From: Tolypocladium sp. Sup5 PDA-1
Taxonomy: Eukaryota; Ascomycota; Sordariomycetes; Hypocreales; Ophiocordycipitaceae
Assembly (NCBI GenBank): GCA_000750105.3
Contig: JPHH03000028.1
Location: 62,001 to 126,000, forward strand
Direction: 5' to 3'
Length of the DNA: 64,000 bases
How positions within the stretch are numbered: position 1 is the first letter of the stretch; each line of letters starts with the position of its first letter. Made by a program: the position numbers and the translations under genes. Of this stretch, positions 1 to 10,386 are shown in pieces. The notes beneath the pieces were generated by a model. That model saw only the letters and a list, made by a program, of their open reading frames with translations, made no database searches and was not told where the DNA came from.

Positions 1-1359
1 AACCGTAGCTACAAGGCAACTTGTTCCGCGTATTGGCATACGGCTTTTAATAGCTAGACTACGCTCGACTTGAGGCGCCTTCTTTGGTTCTTGTTTGTGG
101 TACGAAGGACGGAGTACAAGGATACGATTTCACCCGCGGGCTCGGTATGTAAGGTTGAAATGACGGCTGAAATTGCGTCAAGGCATGTGCCGTGACGAAC
201 TGTTCCGTGTATGGGTGTGGAATGAACTCAGCAGCTGCTCTAGCAGGATACCAGCCCGAGTTATTGTGGCCTGTCGACGACTCCTCTTCGATAAATCTCT
301 CGGCGTGGCCGATTGACGAGATGCGTGTATTAGGGAGTCCTTGCAGTGTGGAGCGGGAGATCGGCAGGGCAGGAGGACAGGTACCCAAAATTAGGTCGTC
401 GGGGTGATCAGAATGCCGACACCCCTTGCTAGCCAATCTTCAGCTTCAAAACCACCTGCCAAAACTCTCTGGTTAAGGCGAACACGATAGCGAGCAGAGG
501 GCTGTTAGGCTTTCTGGATTTTCCCTGGCGCCAAGTTTATTATTCCGTGGCCCGTGGTGCCAACTGCCCCCGTTATAGAGACAAACGACAGTAGCCTACG
601 TCTACGATAGATCCAGTGCGGCTATCTTCACTTCGATAAAATCTACCCTCCACTTGCAGGGTAAAAAAAACGAACTCGAGAGTTGAAGTGAGCAAAGCTA
701 GAAGGCAAAGAACATGAAGAGTAGTTGTCGAGGCTGTAAGGATAGGGGATAAGTGATCAACACAAGGTTAGGAGCTATCCTAGGTAGGATGCTTTTTTCT
801 CGAGAAGAGAATGATAAGAGCGTTGCGTCAAGAATAATTATCCAGGAAAGGACGCCAGTAACTCCTCATACTGGCTAATAACAGCCACTGTAGGGGAGTT
901 CTGGGTCCGCAGAAAAGCTCTCCGCAAGCTAGGAACGCCTGATAGCATGGTTGAAGCCCCTCACTACAGAAGCCAAAGTCGGTAGGCATAGCAGCGGTCT
1001 CTCACTTCCAAGCCGATTCGGTCAAAAGCTGGCGCAACGGCGAAGAGTAAACATGTAAGCTTAGGCAGGTGATGGAAACTTTTGACGGCAATAACGGAAC
1101 ACTAGCGGCTGACCTAACGCTCGACGGGTGCGGCTGATGGCCTTTTGTTTCGCCAGTTCCCAATCCGCAAAAGCCACCCCCGCTCCGCGGTTGAGCCATT
1201 GACTCATTGCTGCGACTTGCATGGTATAATGAAACACCAGATCGAACAGGCCTCTGCGTTTCGTTGAACTACGTACCGTTGAGGCTCTCACGATAGCTTC
1301 AGCTCTCCTACAGACCACGCAATTTATTGTTCAAGTTGGATTCGCTAGTTGACAACGCA
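1..1359. other. No recognisable gene
   Basis: Open frames here are short, lie on both strands and resemble nothing I know. An A-rich stretch lies near 660-690. The last part must hold the promoter of the downstream MBL-fold gene. Confidence 0.4.
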
Positions 1360-2277
1360 ATGGCAAATGACCAAAAGGACGATGCGCTAAAGACCCTGCG
1401 CATCTTCAACCCGTACCCAGGCATCTATGCATACTACGATGGCCGCACCGGGGGACGCTTCCACTCGGACGAGTCGAACTGGCTCGATGATGGCGCCTTT
1501 ACCCTTGGAGTCTCGACCTACTCGATTGTCAGCGGCAATGAAGCGCTCCTCTACGACGCCCATATCACGCCCGAACATGCCAGCGCCGTTTTGCGCCATG
1601 TTCAAAGCCTGGGCGTCGAAAAGACAACCGTTGTATACAGCCACTCCCACAGCGACCACATTGCCGGTTCACCAGGGCTCGGAAACTCCAGGTTCATTGG
1701 CCATGAAGAAACGGCCAAGTCCATGGAAAAGAATCGGGAGCTCCTGGCAGGAGTAGACCCTCCCATCAAGGCCAGAACACCCACCGAGCTGTACTCGGAC
1801 CAGATGAACCTGAAAGTCGGAGATGTCGAGGTCGAGCTGCGCCACTTCAACATACACACCGCCGACGGGACGGTGCTCTGGATTCCCAGTCGGCGCCTCC
1901 TCTTTGCAGGGGACACGCTCGAGGACACGGCCACCTTCATTGCGAACCCTGACAGCCTGTCGACGCACCAGGAGGAGCTCCGGCGCATGGCGAAATTGCC
2001 AATTGACAAGATTCTCCCGGCTCACGGGAGCCCTGATCGAATCGCCGCCGGAGGTTATGGCCCGTCCTTAATCGACGCGACTGTGCGGTATATCGCGGCC
2101 GTGGATGAAGCTGTGGATGAACCAAAGGCTTGGATGCAGCCACTGTCTGAGGTTGTTGCTGGGGATGTTGCGGGGGGCGACTTGATCTACTATGCGCAGT
2201 ACGAAGAGGTGCACAGAAATAACGTAGAGATGATACGAAAGGCCCGCCAGAGTATGGCAGGGGCAGGTCAAGATTGA
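1360..2277 (+). CDS. Metallo-beta-lactamase-fold hydrolase
   Basis: Single-exon gene of 305 residues; the open frame extends to 1327 only through a TTG, so the ATG at 1360 is taken as start. The zinc-binding signature SHSHSDHIAG (HxHxDH) lies near residue 95. It is followed by the family's downstream elements: a His in a HFNIHTADG segment, FAGDTLED carrying the metal-bridging Asp, and the C-terminal LPAHGSPD with the last metal His. All metal ligands seem present, so an active enzyme is expected. Members hydrolyse esters, thioesters or lactones, and the substrate cannot be read from sequence. No signal peptide or membrane segment is visible, so it is probably cytosolic. It stands alone and converges on the secreted protein gene at 2473-3705. 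Confidence 0.85.
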   Translation: MANDQKDDALKTLRIFNPYPGIYAYYDGRTGGRFHSDESNWLDDGAFTLGVSTYSIVSGNEALLYDAHITPEHASAVLRHVQSLGVEKTTVVYSHSHSDHIAGSPGLGNSRFIGHEETAKSMEKNRELLAGVDPPIKARTPTELYSDQMNLKVGDVEVELRHFNIHTADGTVLWIPSRRLLFAGDTLEDTATFIANPDSLSTHQEELRRMAKLPIDKILPAHGSPDRIAAGGYGPSLIDATVRYIAAVDEAVDEPKAWMQPLSEVVAGDVAGGDLIYYAQYEEVHRNNVEMIRKARQSMAGAGQD

Positions 2278-2472
2278 AGGCCTCGGAAAGAGCTTGTGCA
2301 AACTCCCAGCAATCTCACTTGGCACAAATAGTACTGATTTGATGACCCGTAGATATATTTGTTAAAGAGGCTATAGTATCTTGTGAGGTCATCGAGTCAT
2401 CTGTATGACACCAAATGCACCATGGTTGAAGCAACGACTAAATATTTCATTCCCAGTCCGCGGGCAGAAAGC

Positions 2473-3705
2473 TCAAGACTTTTTAGCCCGCTGGTTCTTC
2501 GCCCACAAAAACCTGGAGAACATATCGATACGAGTCGTGGTTCCCCCTTCCTTTAAATCAGCCGCCATCATTGCCTTGTACTGGTCTGGCCGAAACTCAG
2601 CAACGAGCAAGAAACCGCTGCGGATGTAGTTTGTGCAGACACTATTCCCGCCGCTTCCGCACCGACCATCGGTTATTCCGGCATATTGCCCTTTCCCAAG
2701 CGTCATGACATCGACCAGCACATTGGCAAACGGCTTCATCTGATCGGGGGTGATGGACCAGTTGCCATCAGCGTAGGCTCGGTAGAAGCCCGCGATGTCG
2801 AGCGACGCGTGATTCGAATCCTCAATATTCGAAGTGCCAAACGCGTAATCCCAGACGTAGATGGAGTTCCCCTTTTTGCTTTTCTTGGTCTGCGAGCCGC
2901 CGCCCGTGAAGAACCATTTCAAGTTCGCCGCCATGACTTTCTTATACGTGGCCAACAAGGAGGCGTTGTCACCAAGAATGCTGTGGGCGGCGACCAGGTT
3001 CTGGAAGGCGTAGTTGAACATCATCTGCTGGTTCCAAGGGACAGCCATGCCACCTTTGTAGGGAGAGTCCTTGGCGAAATACATCTTGTTGTCTTTGGAA
3101 AGGTCGAGCAGTCGCGGTAGAATGTGCTTTGTCATGGCCACATCTGCCTGCTTGACGTACGTTTTGGCTCGTTCCAAGTACGTGGCGCCGTAATGGTATT
3201 TGTCGCCAATCGTGACCTTTTGGTCGTAGAGACTCTTGTTTTGAAGAATCAGATTTGCGCAACTTGCCAGATGGCCAACAGGGTCGCCTTGCTCGCCGCC
3301 AGTGTAGATCGGCTTCGCTGTCAAATTGTTGGGCCAAACTGGCGCGATATCGCCCGTCCAAATTTTGTGCTGGCCTACTGGCGCAGGAGCGAGGTCGTTT
3401 CTCTGAGAAAGCACAGCGTCGCAATAGCGAAGCATATTGTCGAGCGTGCTCTGCTGGCCAGCCATAAGATAGACCAGGCCCATCGCCTTCGTCTCCTCTC
3501 CGCTGTGTCCCTGTGCCCAATTATTGCCACTGTTATCCTTTGCTGGCTCCAACGTGGCGATGTAGTCGTTGAAAGACTTGAGTTCCTCATTCGTGACGTG
3601 CCCGTCAAAGCTAGTCACTTTCATACTTGCTCCAGCTGCTGGGAGGATATGTAGACATAATGAGAGCGCAAATACGCTGAATTGGTTGAATAGTAAGTTC
3701 CGCAT
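2473..3705 (-). CDS. Secreted six-hairpin glycosidase/polysaccharide-lyase-like protein
   Basis: Single exon, 410 residues. The N-terminus has a clear signal peptide (hydrophobic core FALSLCLHILPAAGA), so the protein should be secreted. The mature part is rich in alternating helices with aromatic and glycine motifs such as GQHKIWTGDIAPVWPNN, YHYGATYLERAK and VPWNQQMMFNYAFQNL. These resemble fungal (alpha/alpha)-toroid proteins annotated as six-hairpin glycosidase-like or alginate-lyase-like. That assignment is from memory of the family. I cannot point to catalytic residues, so the substrate is open. A TATATA-like element lies about 105 bases upstream of the ATG (near 3811). The C-terminus is basic and has no anchor signal. 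Confidence 0.6.
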   Translation of the reverse strand: MRNLLFNQFSVFALSLCLHILPAAGASMKVTSFDGHVTNEELKSFNDYIATLEPAKDNSGNNWAQGHSGEETKAMGLVYLMAGQQSTLDNMLRYCDAVLSQRNDLAPAPVGQHKIWTGDIAPVWPNNLTAKPIYTGGEQGDPVGHLASCANLILQNKSLYDQKVTIGDKYHYGATYLERAKTYVKQADVAMTKHILPRLLDLSKDNKMYFAKDSPYKGGMAVPWNQQMMFNYAFQNLVAAHSILGDNASLLATYKKVMAANLKWFFTGGGSQTKKSKKGNSIYVWDYAFGTSNIEDSNHASLDIAGFYRAYADGNWSITPDQMKPFANVLVDVMTLGKGQYAGITDGRCGSGGNSVCTNYIRSGFLLVAEFRPDQYKAMMAADLKEGGTTTRIDMFSRFLWAKNQRAKKS

Positions 3706-5376
3706 GGTAACTTGAGGTTGAACGTCAATAATGGTGGTGCACCAATACTCGACGGCGTTTTGTCGATGAGCGGTTCTTTAACCCACAGCTCTCTTATACC
3801 GGCTGTCCTGTATATATGCTGACTTGGAGGAAAATCAGGTCCTAAGATGGGGTAGTCTGGGGGAACATTGAAGCTCGCCGATCATCCGACGCTCATCCTA
3901 CGCTAGGTGTTTTTCCATGAATGAAAGCAATCTCTTTACCCATGCTCCATTAAAGGAACCATGGCTCCGACTCAACATGGGGCTGTGCACTTTCAGCTGC
4001 ATCCTGTTCGCAGTGCCGACTGCCGAATAAGGCTCGCTTAGCCCAGAATTCGTTTCAAATATTTCCCGTCAGTAACGGGCCGCTTAGGAATATGGGGCAG
4101 CCCGCCCCTAAATTTCAGTACGACTCTCGATCCATCCGCCACAGACCGGGTTACTAACTGGGGCCGGGCCCGTGGAAGAGTAAGCAATATAATAATAGTG
4201 GAGGAACGTGTCTTGAGTGAGAGCAAAAGAACTGCCGATGGCCGAAATCTGCCTCCAGGATGGAGCTAGACTCTCCCAGCACTTCCCCCGCAAGGCAAGG
4301 CCTGGTAGATGGTCTCCTCGAACTCTACTGGCAGGTCAAATATCTCAAGCCTGTAGCCCAAATGCATGACCTCAGGATTTATCGCGTCTATGAATGCCTC
4401 TGGGTTGAAAGTCACGAGCACGTTGCCACGAAGAACACCCGATGATAAAGCACCCGTTTTGCTACTGGTCCTCCCTCGTCAGACAAAGACATGGGTTTCC
4501 ACGGGCTGACATGCAATTACGAGTAGTTCCTGTCAGAGGTCGCAATATGGGCCTAGACGTAGCAGGGAGAGACTGGAAGTGGATCCAAAAATCGCAAACA
4601 GGAATTATCCACGACCGACAACTGAATCATTTCGTCGTGGTCATGCCCGCGGCTCCCATGCAAGGTGTCAAAGCACGTCTTGGTCCTGTTGGCCGTCTTG
4701 CTAGTGCGGTGATTGATGGTCGACCTGAACGTTCCTGCATGTAGATGCATACTCTCCAGAGACAGCAAGACAGCAAGACAGCTGGCAGACTCCTGTCCGC
4801 TTGATAAAGCCAAGCAGATCCACCTACCTAGCAGAGATCCTGCGAAGTCTGCAACGCTTCAGGATAGGCAGGCTATCCAGTTCGACTACACGCTGTAGGA
4901 ACTGTTCGCAGCAGACGAGGTCCCTCGCGCCCGAATAACGAACGTGGAGGTAATGTAGTTCGCAATTCTCCAGTCAGGTACACAGCGGAAGGAGTCTTGC
5001 GAGACCGACAATGTTACTTTCATCTTCATCTTCAGCTTCTGCTTGTACTTCGGCTGCATCCCTTCTAAGGGGTGGCCAACTCTCCTCCTCATCTTCGTCT
5101 TTGTCTTTTTGAGACCAGAAACGTCGAGTAGAGATGCTTATTGATAGTGACCTTAGGCTTGCGAGGGATCGGCAAGCCCGGAATCATTGCAGTCGAATTT
5201 ATTGAGTTGCTCGCAGGCTATCCTGCATTGCTGCAGATCCGGATCGTTGAGGATGTTGAGATTCTCGATTCGCAATTTGCTTGCAGCCAACGCACGTAAG
5301 GTCGTGTTGAATGTGTACATTGCATACTCCGTACTGCCATACCCTCTTCGACATACTAGACAGAATGACCACTAAT
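3706..5376. other. Intergenic, mostly featureless
   Basis: Apart from the upstream region of the secreted protein and the possible fragment at 4264-4478, I see no gene. Downstream sequence of the Mpv17-like gene lies at the right edge. Confidence 0.4.
4264..4478 (-). pseudogene. Possible gene fragment of unknown kind
   Basis: The minus strand is open for about 70 codons without an early ATG and ends at a TAG near 4266. Its translation, with stretches such as GNVLVTFNPEAFIDAINPE and LEIFDLPVEFEETIYQ, has the composition of real protein rather than random sequence. No family was recognised. It may be a terminal exon or a relic. Confidence 0.2.
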
Positions 5377-6058
5377 TTAATAACTTTCCATTTTCTCTAC
5401 GCCGCCTCCCATCGTAACAAGGCTGAGATACACCCCCCACGCAACCCCGGCCGCGCACCCAAATATCACTCTTCTCTCAACCGGCAGCATGGCAAAGCTG
5501 ATGAGCGAAACCAACGGCCAGATCATGAGGCCGCTGAGATATATACCGAAAGAGTCCTGACATTTCAAAGATTAATAATGATTTCGGCACAGAGACCATG
5601 CGGGTACCTACCTTGATAATTGCCTGCCTGATTCCCGAAACTGGTGTCCCATTCAATACACCCTGGACCACGATGAAGAAGAGGATATTCCCCGCTGCGC
5701 CAACGGTTTGATCAAGCCCGAATTTAATGACCAAATTCTTCAAGTCTTTCGCTCTGCGTCCCTGCTGGTCATTCTGCTTTGCTGGCCGGCCCGCGTCTTG
5801 AGCAGGAAATTTGCGCTCAAGATATTCCTGCCAGAGACAGTTCAATGGCGTGTTCAGGATGCCATAGAGGACGTATCTCGCCAATGCGCCAAGCTCAAGC
5901 GAGAATGGTGACTTTTTTCATCATTAGCGTGTAAACCACAGAAAGCAAAGAAGCACGGTTACCTGCGTCTGGTAGGCTGCAAAATATTGCGCAATGATGT
6001 TGGACAAGGCGCTCATGCCCGCGGCCTGTGCGGTTTGGACGGCAATTGAATCGGCCAT
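5377..6058 (-). CDS. Mpv17/PMP22-family membrane protein
   Basis: Three exons: 6058-5963, 5911-5612 and 5556-5377, all joined in phase 0 with GT-AG introns of 51 and 55 bases. The product has 191 residues, the usual family length (about 180-200). The final exon carries the diagnostic C-terminal block: YLSGLMIWPLVSLISF, then LPVERRVIFGCAAG and WGVYLSL, equivalent to the conserved WP...F...P...R......G..WG.YLS pattern. Four hydrophobic helices are expected. Members sit in peroxisomal or inner mitochondrial membranes and are thought to form small channels; the localisation here is unknown. A lysine/glutamine-rich insert (residues about 65-85) breaks the middle of the protein. Divergent from the SET gene. 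Confidence 0.85.
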
Positions 6059-6380
6059 GGTTGATGGTACTGCAGCGCGAACTTTACGGTTTAGAATATG
6101 GATGAGATGGCACTGCCTTAAATAGATTGACTAGAGACGCCATATTCAAGAAAGTCAAACGCTCTAGAGACGCGACGTTGGATACAAGGTGGCTGAAACT
6201 ACGGGGTGCGCAACCTCAAACGTCTCCGGGAACAAGACACGTCTCCAGGAACAACAAACGTCAAACCAACTGCCGATTAATATATCCGTGCGCTGGCGTT
6301 ATATATGCCGCTATGCCTCCATCATAACAGCTACTGAACTTTCTTCTTTGCTTTCACAAACTGCAAGTGTTGTGACCAAA
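6059..6380. promoter_or_regulatory. Divergent promoter region, Mpv17-like / SET genes
   Basis: This 322-base stretch separates two divergent starts. The frame of the SET gene stays open upstream to 6189, but the hydrophobic signal-like start at 6381 in an ACCAAAATG context is preferred. A short near-repeat (GTCTCCGGGAACAAGACAC / GTCTCCAGGAACAACAAAC) lies near 6222-6260. Confidence 0.4.
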
Positions 6381-7736
6381 ATGTCTTTGTTGGCTGTTTC
6401 AGGTTTCGTGCTCTTCTCAGCCCTGGCCTCCGCCAGCCAGCGGCCCATCAACTCCCGGGATGTATGTTCTTCATCGCCTTTACGACGACACAGCTTAGGA
6501 GCGCGGGATAGCTTCACCCAGGCTCGCCTCGGTCCTGCCACTGCAACTCCATCCCTGCCATCCCCATGGAAATCCGAGGGCGAATGTATCACGGCCGAGC
6601 TTGAAGATGATGCGACCCAATCGTTTTGCGTCTACTCATCCCACGCCTTTGCCGACGGTCGAGGTATATCCATCCTGACCACTCCCGACCGCGCCGAGTA
6701 TATTGCGCAACTGCCGGCCTTTTCCGAAGCGGGTATCTTGTCCGGCGTAAACGCGGACCCGTCGCCGCCTTACGAGGAGAGGGAGCTTCCGGGTCGAGGA
6801 CGCGGCCTGATTGCAAATAAGACGCTGTACCGCGGGGACCGGATATTTGCACACACTCCCATCTTGATGCTGGACGATGAGGCTTTTAGCAACTTATCCT
6901 TGGAGGAGTGGCAGAAACTGGAGAAAATGGCAGTCAACGGGCTGGCTCCCGGGGCGAAGAAGCAGTTTTGGGAGTTGTACGGCTGGCCTAGTGCAAAGGA
7001 TCCAGTTAGTGATCGGGTTAGTACCAACGCCTTTGGGGTCGAACTGGGCGAATCCGCGGAATATTTCGCCGTCTTCCCCGAAATCGCTGTAAGTGTGCCC
7101 CTATATCATTGCATCGAGTTCGAAAGAGGGAGCGAGCAAGATGCTAACCGAGAGCAGCGCCTCAACCACGACTGCCGGCCGAATGCCGCCTATTTCACGG
7201 ACCCGGAAACCCTCGTCCACTACGTGCACGCCGTGACGACCATCACCCCCGGCAGCGAAATCACAATCACCTATACCGACCCGCTCAAGCCGCGACGAGA
7301 GCGACTCGCCGTGCTCTCCTCGTTCTGGGCGTTCAGGTGCTCCTGCAGCCTATGCAGCATGCACCCGAGCTTCACCAACGCGTCCGACGCGCGGCTTCTT
7401 CAGATCGAAAATATCGAAAAAGAGCCAAAGGCTTCGCTACACGCCGCGCAGACGCTCGTCAGTCTGTACGAACAGGAGCGCCTCCACGCTCACGTAGCCG
7501 ATGCGTATCAATTTGCGGCTCTGTCAGCCTGCGCTGAAGGACAGCGCTGGAAAACGATCCAGTACGCGCAGCTGGCGATCGAAGTCGGCATGTTGCATTC
7601 TGGACCCCAGGATGGGGATGTTAAAATGATGATGCGTTTGGCGGAGCAGCCGGAGAAGGAGTCGTGTTGGATGGAGCGAGAAGGAGTCGTGTCGGCTGGA
7701 GCGGGTGATGTAGGGAGTGGAGACGGTATCCCCTAA
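6381..7736 (+). CDS. SET-domain protein with N-terminal signal peptide
   Basis: Two exons, 6381-7088 and 7158-7736. The 69-base intron (GTAAGT...CTAAC...CAG) is a multiple of three and open, so the frame reads through it. Removing it restores the continuous SET core FPEIA-RLNHDCRPNAAYF. The spliced product has 428 residues. SET landmarks are GRGRGLIANKTLYRGDRIF, the catalytic-core RLNHDCRPN, the GSEITITYTDPL segment and a cysteine-rich post-SET FRCSCSLC. These suggest protein lysine methyltransferase chemistry. The first 19 or so residues form a hydrophobic signal (LLAVSGFVLFSALASA), unusual for a chromatin enzyme, so secretion or ER entry is possible. A C-terminal helical region follows the SET domain. 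The target is unknown. Confidence 0.8.
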   Translation: MSLLAVSGFVLFSALASASQRPINSRDVCSSSPLRRHSLGARDSFTQARLGPATATPSLPSPWKSEGECITAELEDDATQSFCVYSSHAFADGRGISILTTPDRAEYIAQLPAFSEAGILSGVNADPSPPYEERELPGRGRGLIANKTLYRGDRIFAHTPILMLDDEAFSNLSLEEWQKLEKMAVNGLAPGAKKQFWELYGWPSAKDPVSDRVSTNAFGVELGESAEYFAVFPEIAVSVPLYHCIEFERGSEQDANREQRLNHDCRPNAAYFTDPETLVHYVHAVTTITPGSEITITYTDPLKPRRERLAVLSSFWAFRCSCSLCSMHPSFTNASDARLLQIENIEKEPKASLHAAQTLVSLYEQERLHAHVADAYQFAALSACAEGQRWKTIQYAQLAIEVGMLHSGPQDGDVKMMMRLAEQPEKESCWMEREGVVSAGAGDVGSGDGIP

Positions 7737-8063
7737 CTCGCGGGTCTGGTATCATTTCAGCGTTGGCAAGAAGTAGTAATGCATGTATGTATCTTGGTAC
7801 ATCTACGGATGGTCCGTATCGATTTCGAGTATCCTCTGTTGGCCAAAGTCACTGCAAGCACGCCGCAGCCCCTTTACATGGTCCATTGCAGTATCTGACT
7901 ACAATTATAACAAGCCATACTTGTTTCTTCTGTTATATCAAGTCTATTGCAGTATCTGACTGCAATTATAACAAGCCATACTTGTTTCTTCTGTTATATC
8001 AAAGACCATCGGGTATCATATCGCCAAGTTCATAACACACACATCTCGCAACACCTAGTCGTG
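7737..8063. other. Convergent 3' intergenic region
   Basis: Lies between the ends of the SET and PARP-like genes. It contains only the 61-base tandem duplication listed separately. Confidence 0.5.
7885..8002. repeat. 61-bp tandem duplication
   Basis: Copy 1 begins at 7885 and copy 2 at 7946. The second copy, through 8002, differs from the first at a single base (ACTACAAT versus ACTGCAAT). The near identity suggests a recent slippage or template-switch event. Confidence 0.9.
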
Positions 8064-9743
8064 TCACTCTTCTTCCACAACCCCCATCAACCTCCCCAAG
8101 TGAAACTCATATCCCTCGTCGTCGACATCCTCCCTCGGCGGCTCCTCCTCCCCCGGCAGCGCAATCTCCTCCCACGCCGGCCCAAACCCCCTCCTCTGCG
8201 CGCAGTACTCGTCCGCCGCCGCCATCGCCGCGCCCCCCCGGTCCTCCAGCTCGCCCATCTTCTGCCAGCTCCAGTACCCGTCCGCGTCGGCGCCGTGGTT
8301 GCGCTCGCCCCGCAGCTCCTGGTACTCGCCGTAGTCCTCCTCGTCCTCGGACACCTCGCCCACCTCCTGCACCTCGAACTTGCTGCCCGTCGCGGGGCCG
8401 AAGCCGTAGGGGAAGTACTTGGCCGCCCTTGCGAAGACGGCGGCCTTGGCGCGCTGCCTGTCGCCGGCGTACTGGACCTCGTTGTTCTTGAGCTTGAGGT
8501 TCCGCGTCGCCGTCGCGGAACTCCACTGCCGTGGGTCCTCGGGGATGGCCTCGAAGAAGTCGGCGTTGTCGTCGCCCCAGTCCAAGTGAACCACGTACAC
8601 GGGGAGCATCTGCTCCGTGTTGAAGACGATGTACTCGAGGCCGTCGTTCCCGACGTGCGAGTCGGCGCCCTCGTACGCCTCCTCCTGCGTCCGCCAGTTA
8701 TCCTGGCGGTACATGACGCGCGCGCGGCCCATGAGCGTCGCGCACACGATCATCTTGAGCCCAAAGTACTCGTCCGGCTGCGTCGCCGTGCACCACCAGT
8801 CCGAGTACGCGAGGCTAAACGACGGGTCCGGCGAGCTGTAGATGCCGCGGCCGTACGTTGCGCCGCACCGCACACCGTGCTCCGCGCCCGAGGACGGGTC
8901 CTTCATGCCCGGGCGCAGGAACCCGTGCCGCACGATGTTGGGCACGTACCGCCGCTGCGTGCCGTGGAAGGTGAGCCGCGGCTTGGAGATGTGGTCCACG
9001 TAGTCGGCGGCGCGGGTGCTGCGGCACATGGCCGGCGGCGCGAACCGACGCAGGGTGCGCAGGGGGAGCTGGGAGAGCGTATCGCGCAGACGGGTGTGAC
9101 AGAGGTCGAACTTGATGGCGACGTCCTTGCGGAGGACTTCCTCAATGTGCTGGACGCGGTATCTGGGGGGGATCATGGCTGCAATCTCCTGAGGCGTCTT
9201 GCCGATGTAGCGGTATGCCAACTCGCTGGACGAGAGGCTCCGGATGTCGACTGCGTCTTTCAGCTTGAACGTCAACTTTGGGCGGGACGGATCGTCCTGC
9301 TTGACGGGTGTCTTTCGGGCCCGGTCCGCGCGGAAGTCGTCGAGGATCCGGCAGGTCTCTTCCGCCATGAGGGTCACGACCTTGACGTGGTCGAACAGAC
9401 TCCCGTCACAAGCCTCAACCCAGGCTCGGAATCTTTGCAGGGTGTTGGTCTCGGCTGCTTCGCTGATGAGTTCCCGCAGTCGCCGCCGCAGGCCGTCGAC
9501 GGGATCGATGGGCATGGTGTGGTTGACAATCTCCCAGGTCGGAGAGGCGAGGGGATAGACGGGCCCGGGAGTGATGTAAAGAGTCATCTCGTCATATTCA
9601 AGAGTGAGAGTTGTGTCGAAGGGCGAGTCCCATCGCAGCTCCTCGCTCAGGTGGCCAGCGGAGACAAGGCCGTCTGTCTCTTCATCACGGAGCAGCGAGA
9701 GCTGGATGAGATCGTCCTCGGATGGAACCGAGTCGCCAGTCAT
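8064..9743 (-). CDS. PARP-like ADP-ribosyltransferase
   Basis: Single exon, 559 residues, ATG at 9743. Residues about 1-130 look like an RWD-type domain (a YP...PTWEIVNH segment flanked by helices). Residues about 255-400 hold a PARP catalytic fold: the first triad residue in FHGTQ (His260), the second in YGRGIYSSPDPSFSLAYS, and the third in LEYIVFNTEQMLPVYVV, where a Glu precedes YIVF. His, Tyr and Glu are therefore all present, the arrangement of polymer-forming enzymes; many mono-ADP-ribosylating relatives lack the Glu. The last 150 residues are acidic and probably disordered. Target and localisation are unknown. The gene converges on the SET gene. Confidence 0.75.
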   Translation of the reverse strand: MTGDSVPSEDDLIQLSLLRDEETDGLVSAGHLSEELRWDSPFDTTLTLEYDEMTLYITPGPVYPLASPTWEIVNHTMPIDPVDGLRRRLRELISEAAETNTLQRFRAWVEACDGSLFDHVKVVTLMAEETCRILDDFRADRARKTPVKQDDPSRPKLTFKLKDAVDIRSLSSSELAYRYIGKTPQEIAAMIPPRYRVQHIEEVLRKDVAIKFDLCHTRLRDTLSQLPLRTLRRFAPPAMCRSTRAADYVDHISKPRLTFHGTQRRYVPNIVRHGFLRPGMKDPSSGAEHGVRCGATYGRGIYSSPDPSFSLAYSDWWCTATQPDEYFGLKMIVCATLMGRARVMYRQDNWRTQEEAYEGADSHVGNDGLEYIVFNTEQMLPVYVVHLDWGDDNADFFEAIPEDPRQWSSATATRNLKLKNNEVQYAGDRQRAKAAVFARAAKYFPYGFGPATGSKFEVQEVGEVSEDEEDYGEYQELRGERNHGADADGYWSWQKMGELEDRGGAAMAAADEYCAQRRGFGPAWEEIALPGEEEPPREDVDDEGYEFHLGRLMGVVEEE

Positions 9744-10386
9744 GCCGGGGACCCGATGCCTTGCTCGCGAGTTTATGGGTATTCTCGAGGGTGCTGGAGT
9801 TGGTTACCGAAGCCGTCGGAGCTGTCGTGGCTGAAGCTCAATCCCGTGTAAGTCGACGTCACGTTAATAGCGCGTGTTCGCTCGGCATTGCAACTTCAAT
9901 TGTGACTAAAGCTACAATGACCATGAATGAAATGGAAATGCTTTCTCGCGCCCGTTGACATTGGCGAGGCCTCCTCATTAATAGTCATCGCATTGATTCA
10001 TTCACAACCCCTGGTGCGGCTGCGCCATCGGGGAATGCCTCGCCGGTGAGCCTTGAGTCACCCCGGGTTCACAGGTTGCCTCGCATCCTAGGGTCGAGCC
10101 AAGCCACTCTCTGATCTGCATCTGCAAGCCACCCAGATCTTGCATACTGCAGCCAGGTCGGCTCACCAGTAGGAGCTGCTGCTCCCATGCAGTCCATAAG
10201 AAAACGTCTAATTGATTAGGTACTCTTTTCATCTTGTAGTATTACATGGTCGTGTTAAAGTCCCGTTCCAGCCACTTGCCATCCTCATGCCACATGTTTG
10301 ATACGCCCATCGCTGCCTGTTTGATCCTCTACCCCTTGCGCTGTGTCCTCCGCATTTTTCCTTCATTTCATATTATCCAAGCAGCC
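9744..10386. other. Intergenic, PARP-like promoter and ERG6 downstream region
   Basis: No gene seen. The left part is the upstream region of the PARP-like gene and the right part lies beyond the ERG6 stop codon. Confidence 0.4.

Noticed and set aside
6462..6498. Possible early intron in the SET gene (GTATGT...TTAG)
   Set aside because: Fewer than 40 bases, too short for typical fungal introns; the frame is open without it.
7947..9851. 634-codon plus-strand frame opposite the PARP-like gene
   Set aside because: Valine/arginine/leucine-rich shadow of the real minus-strand gene.
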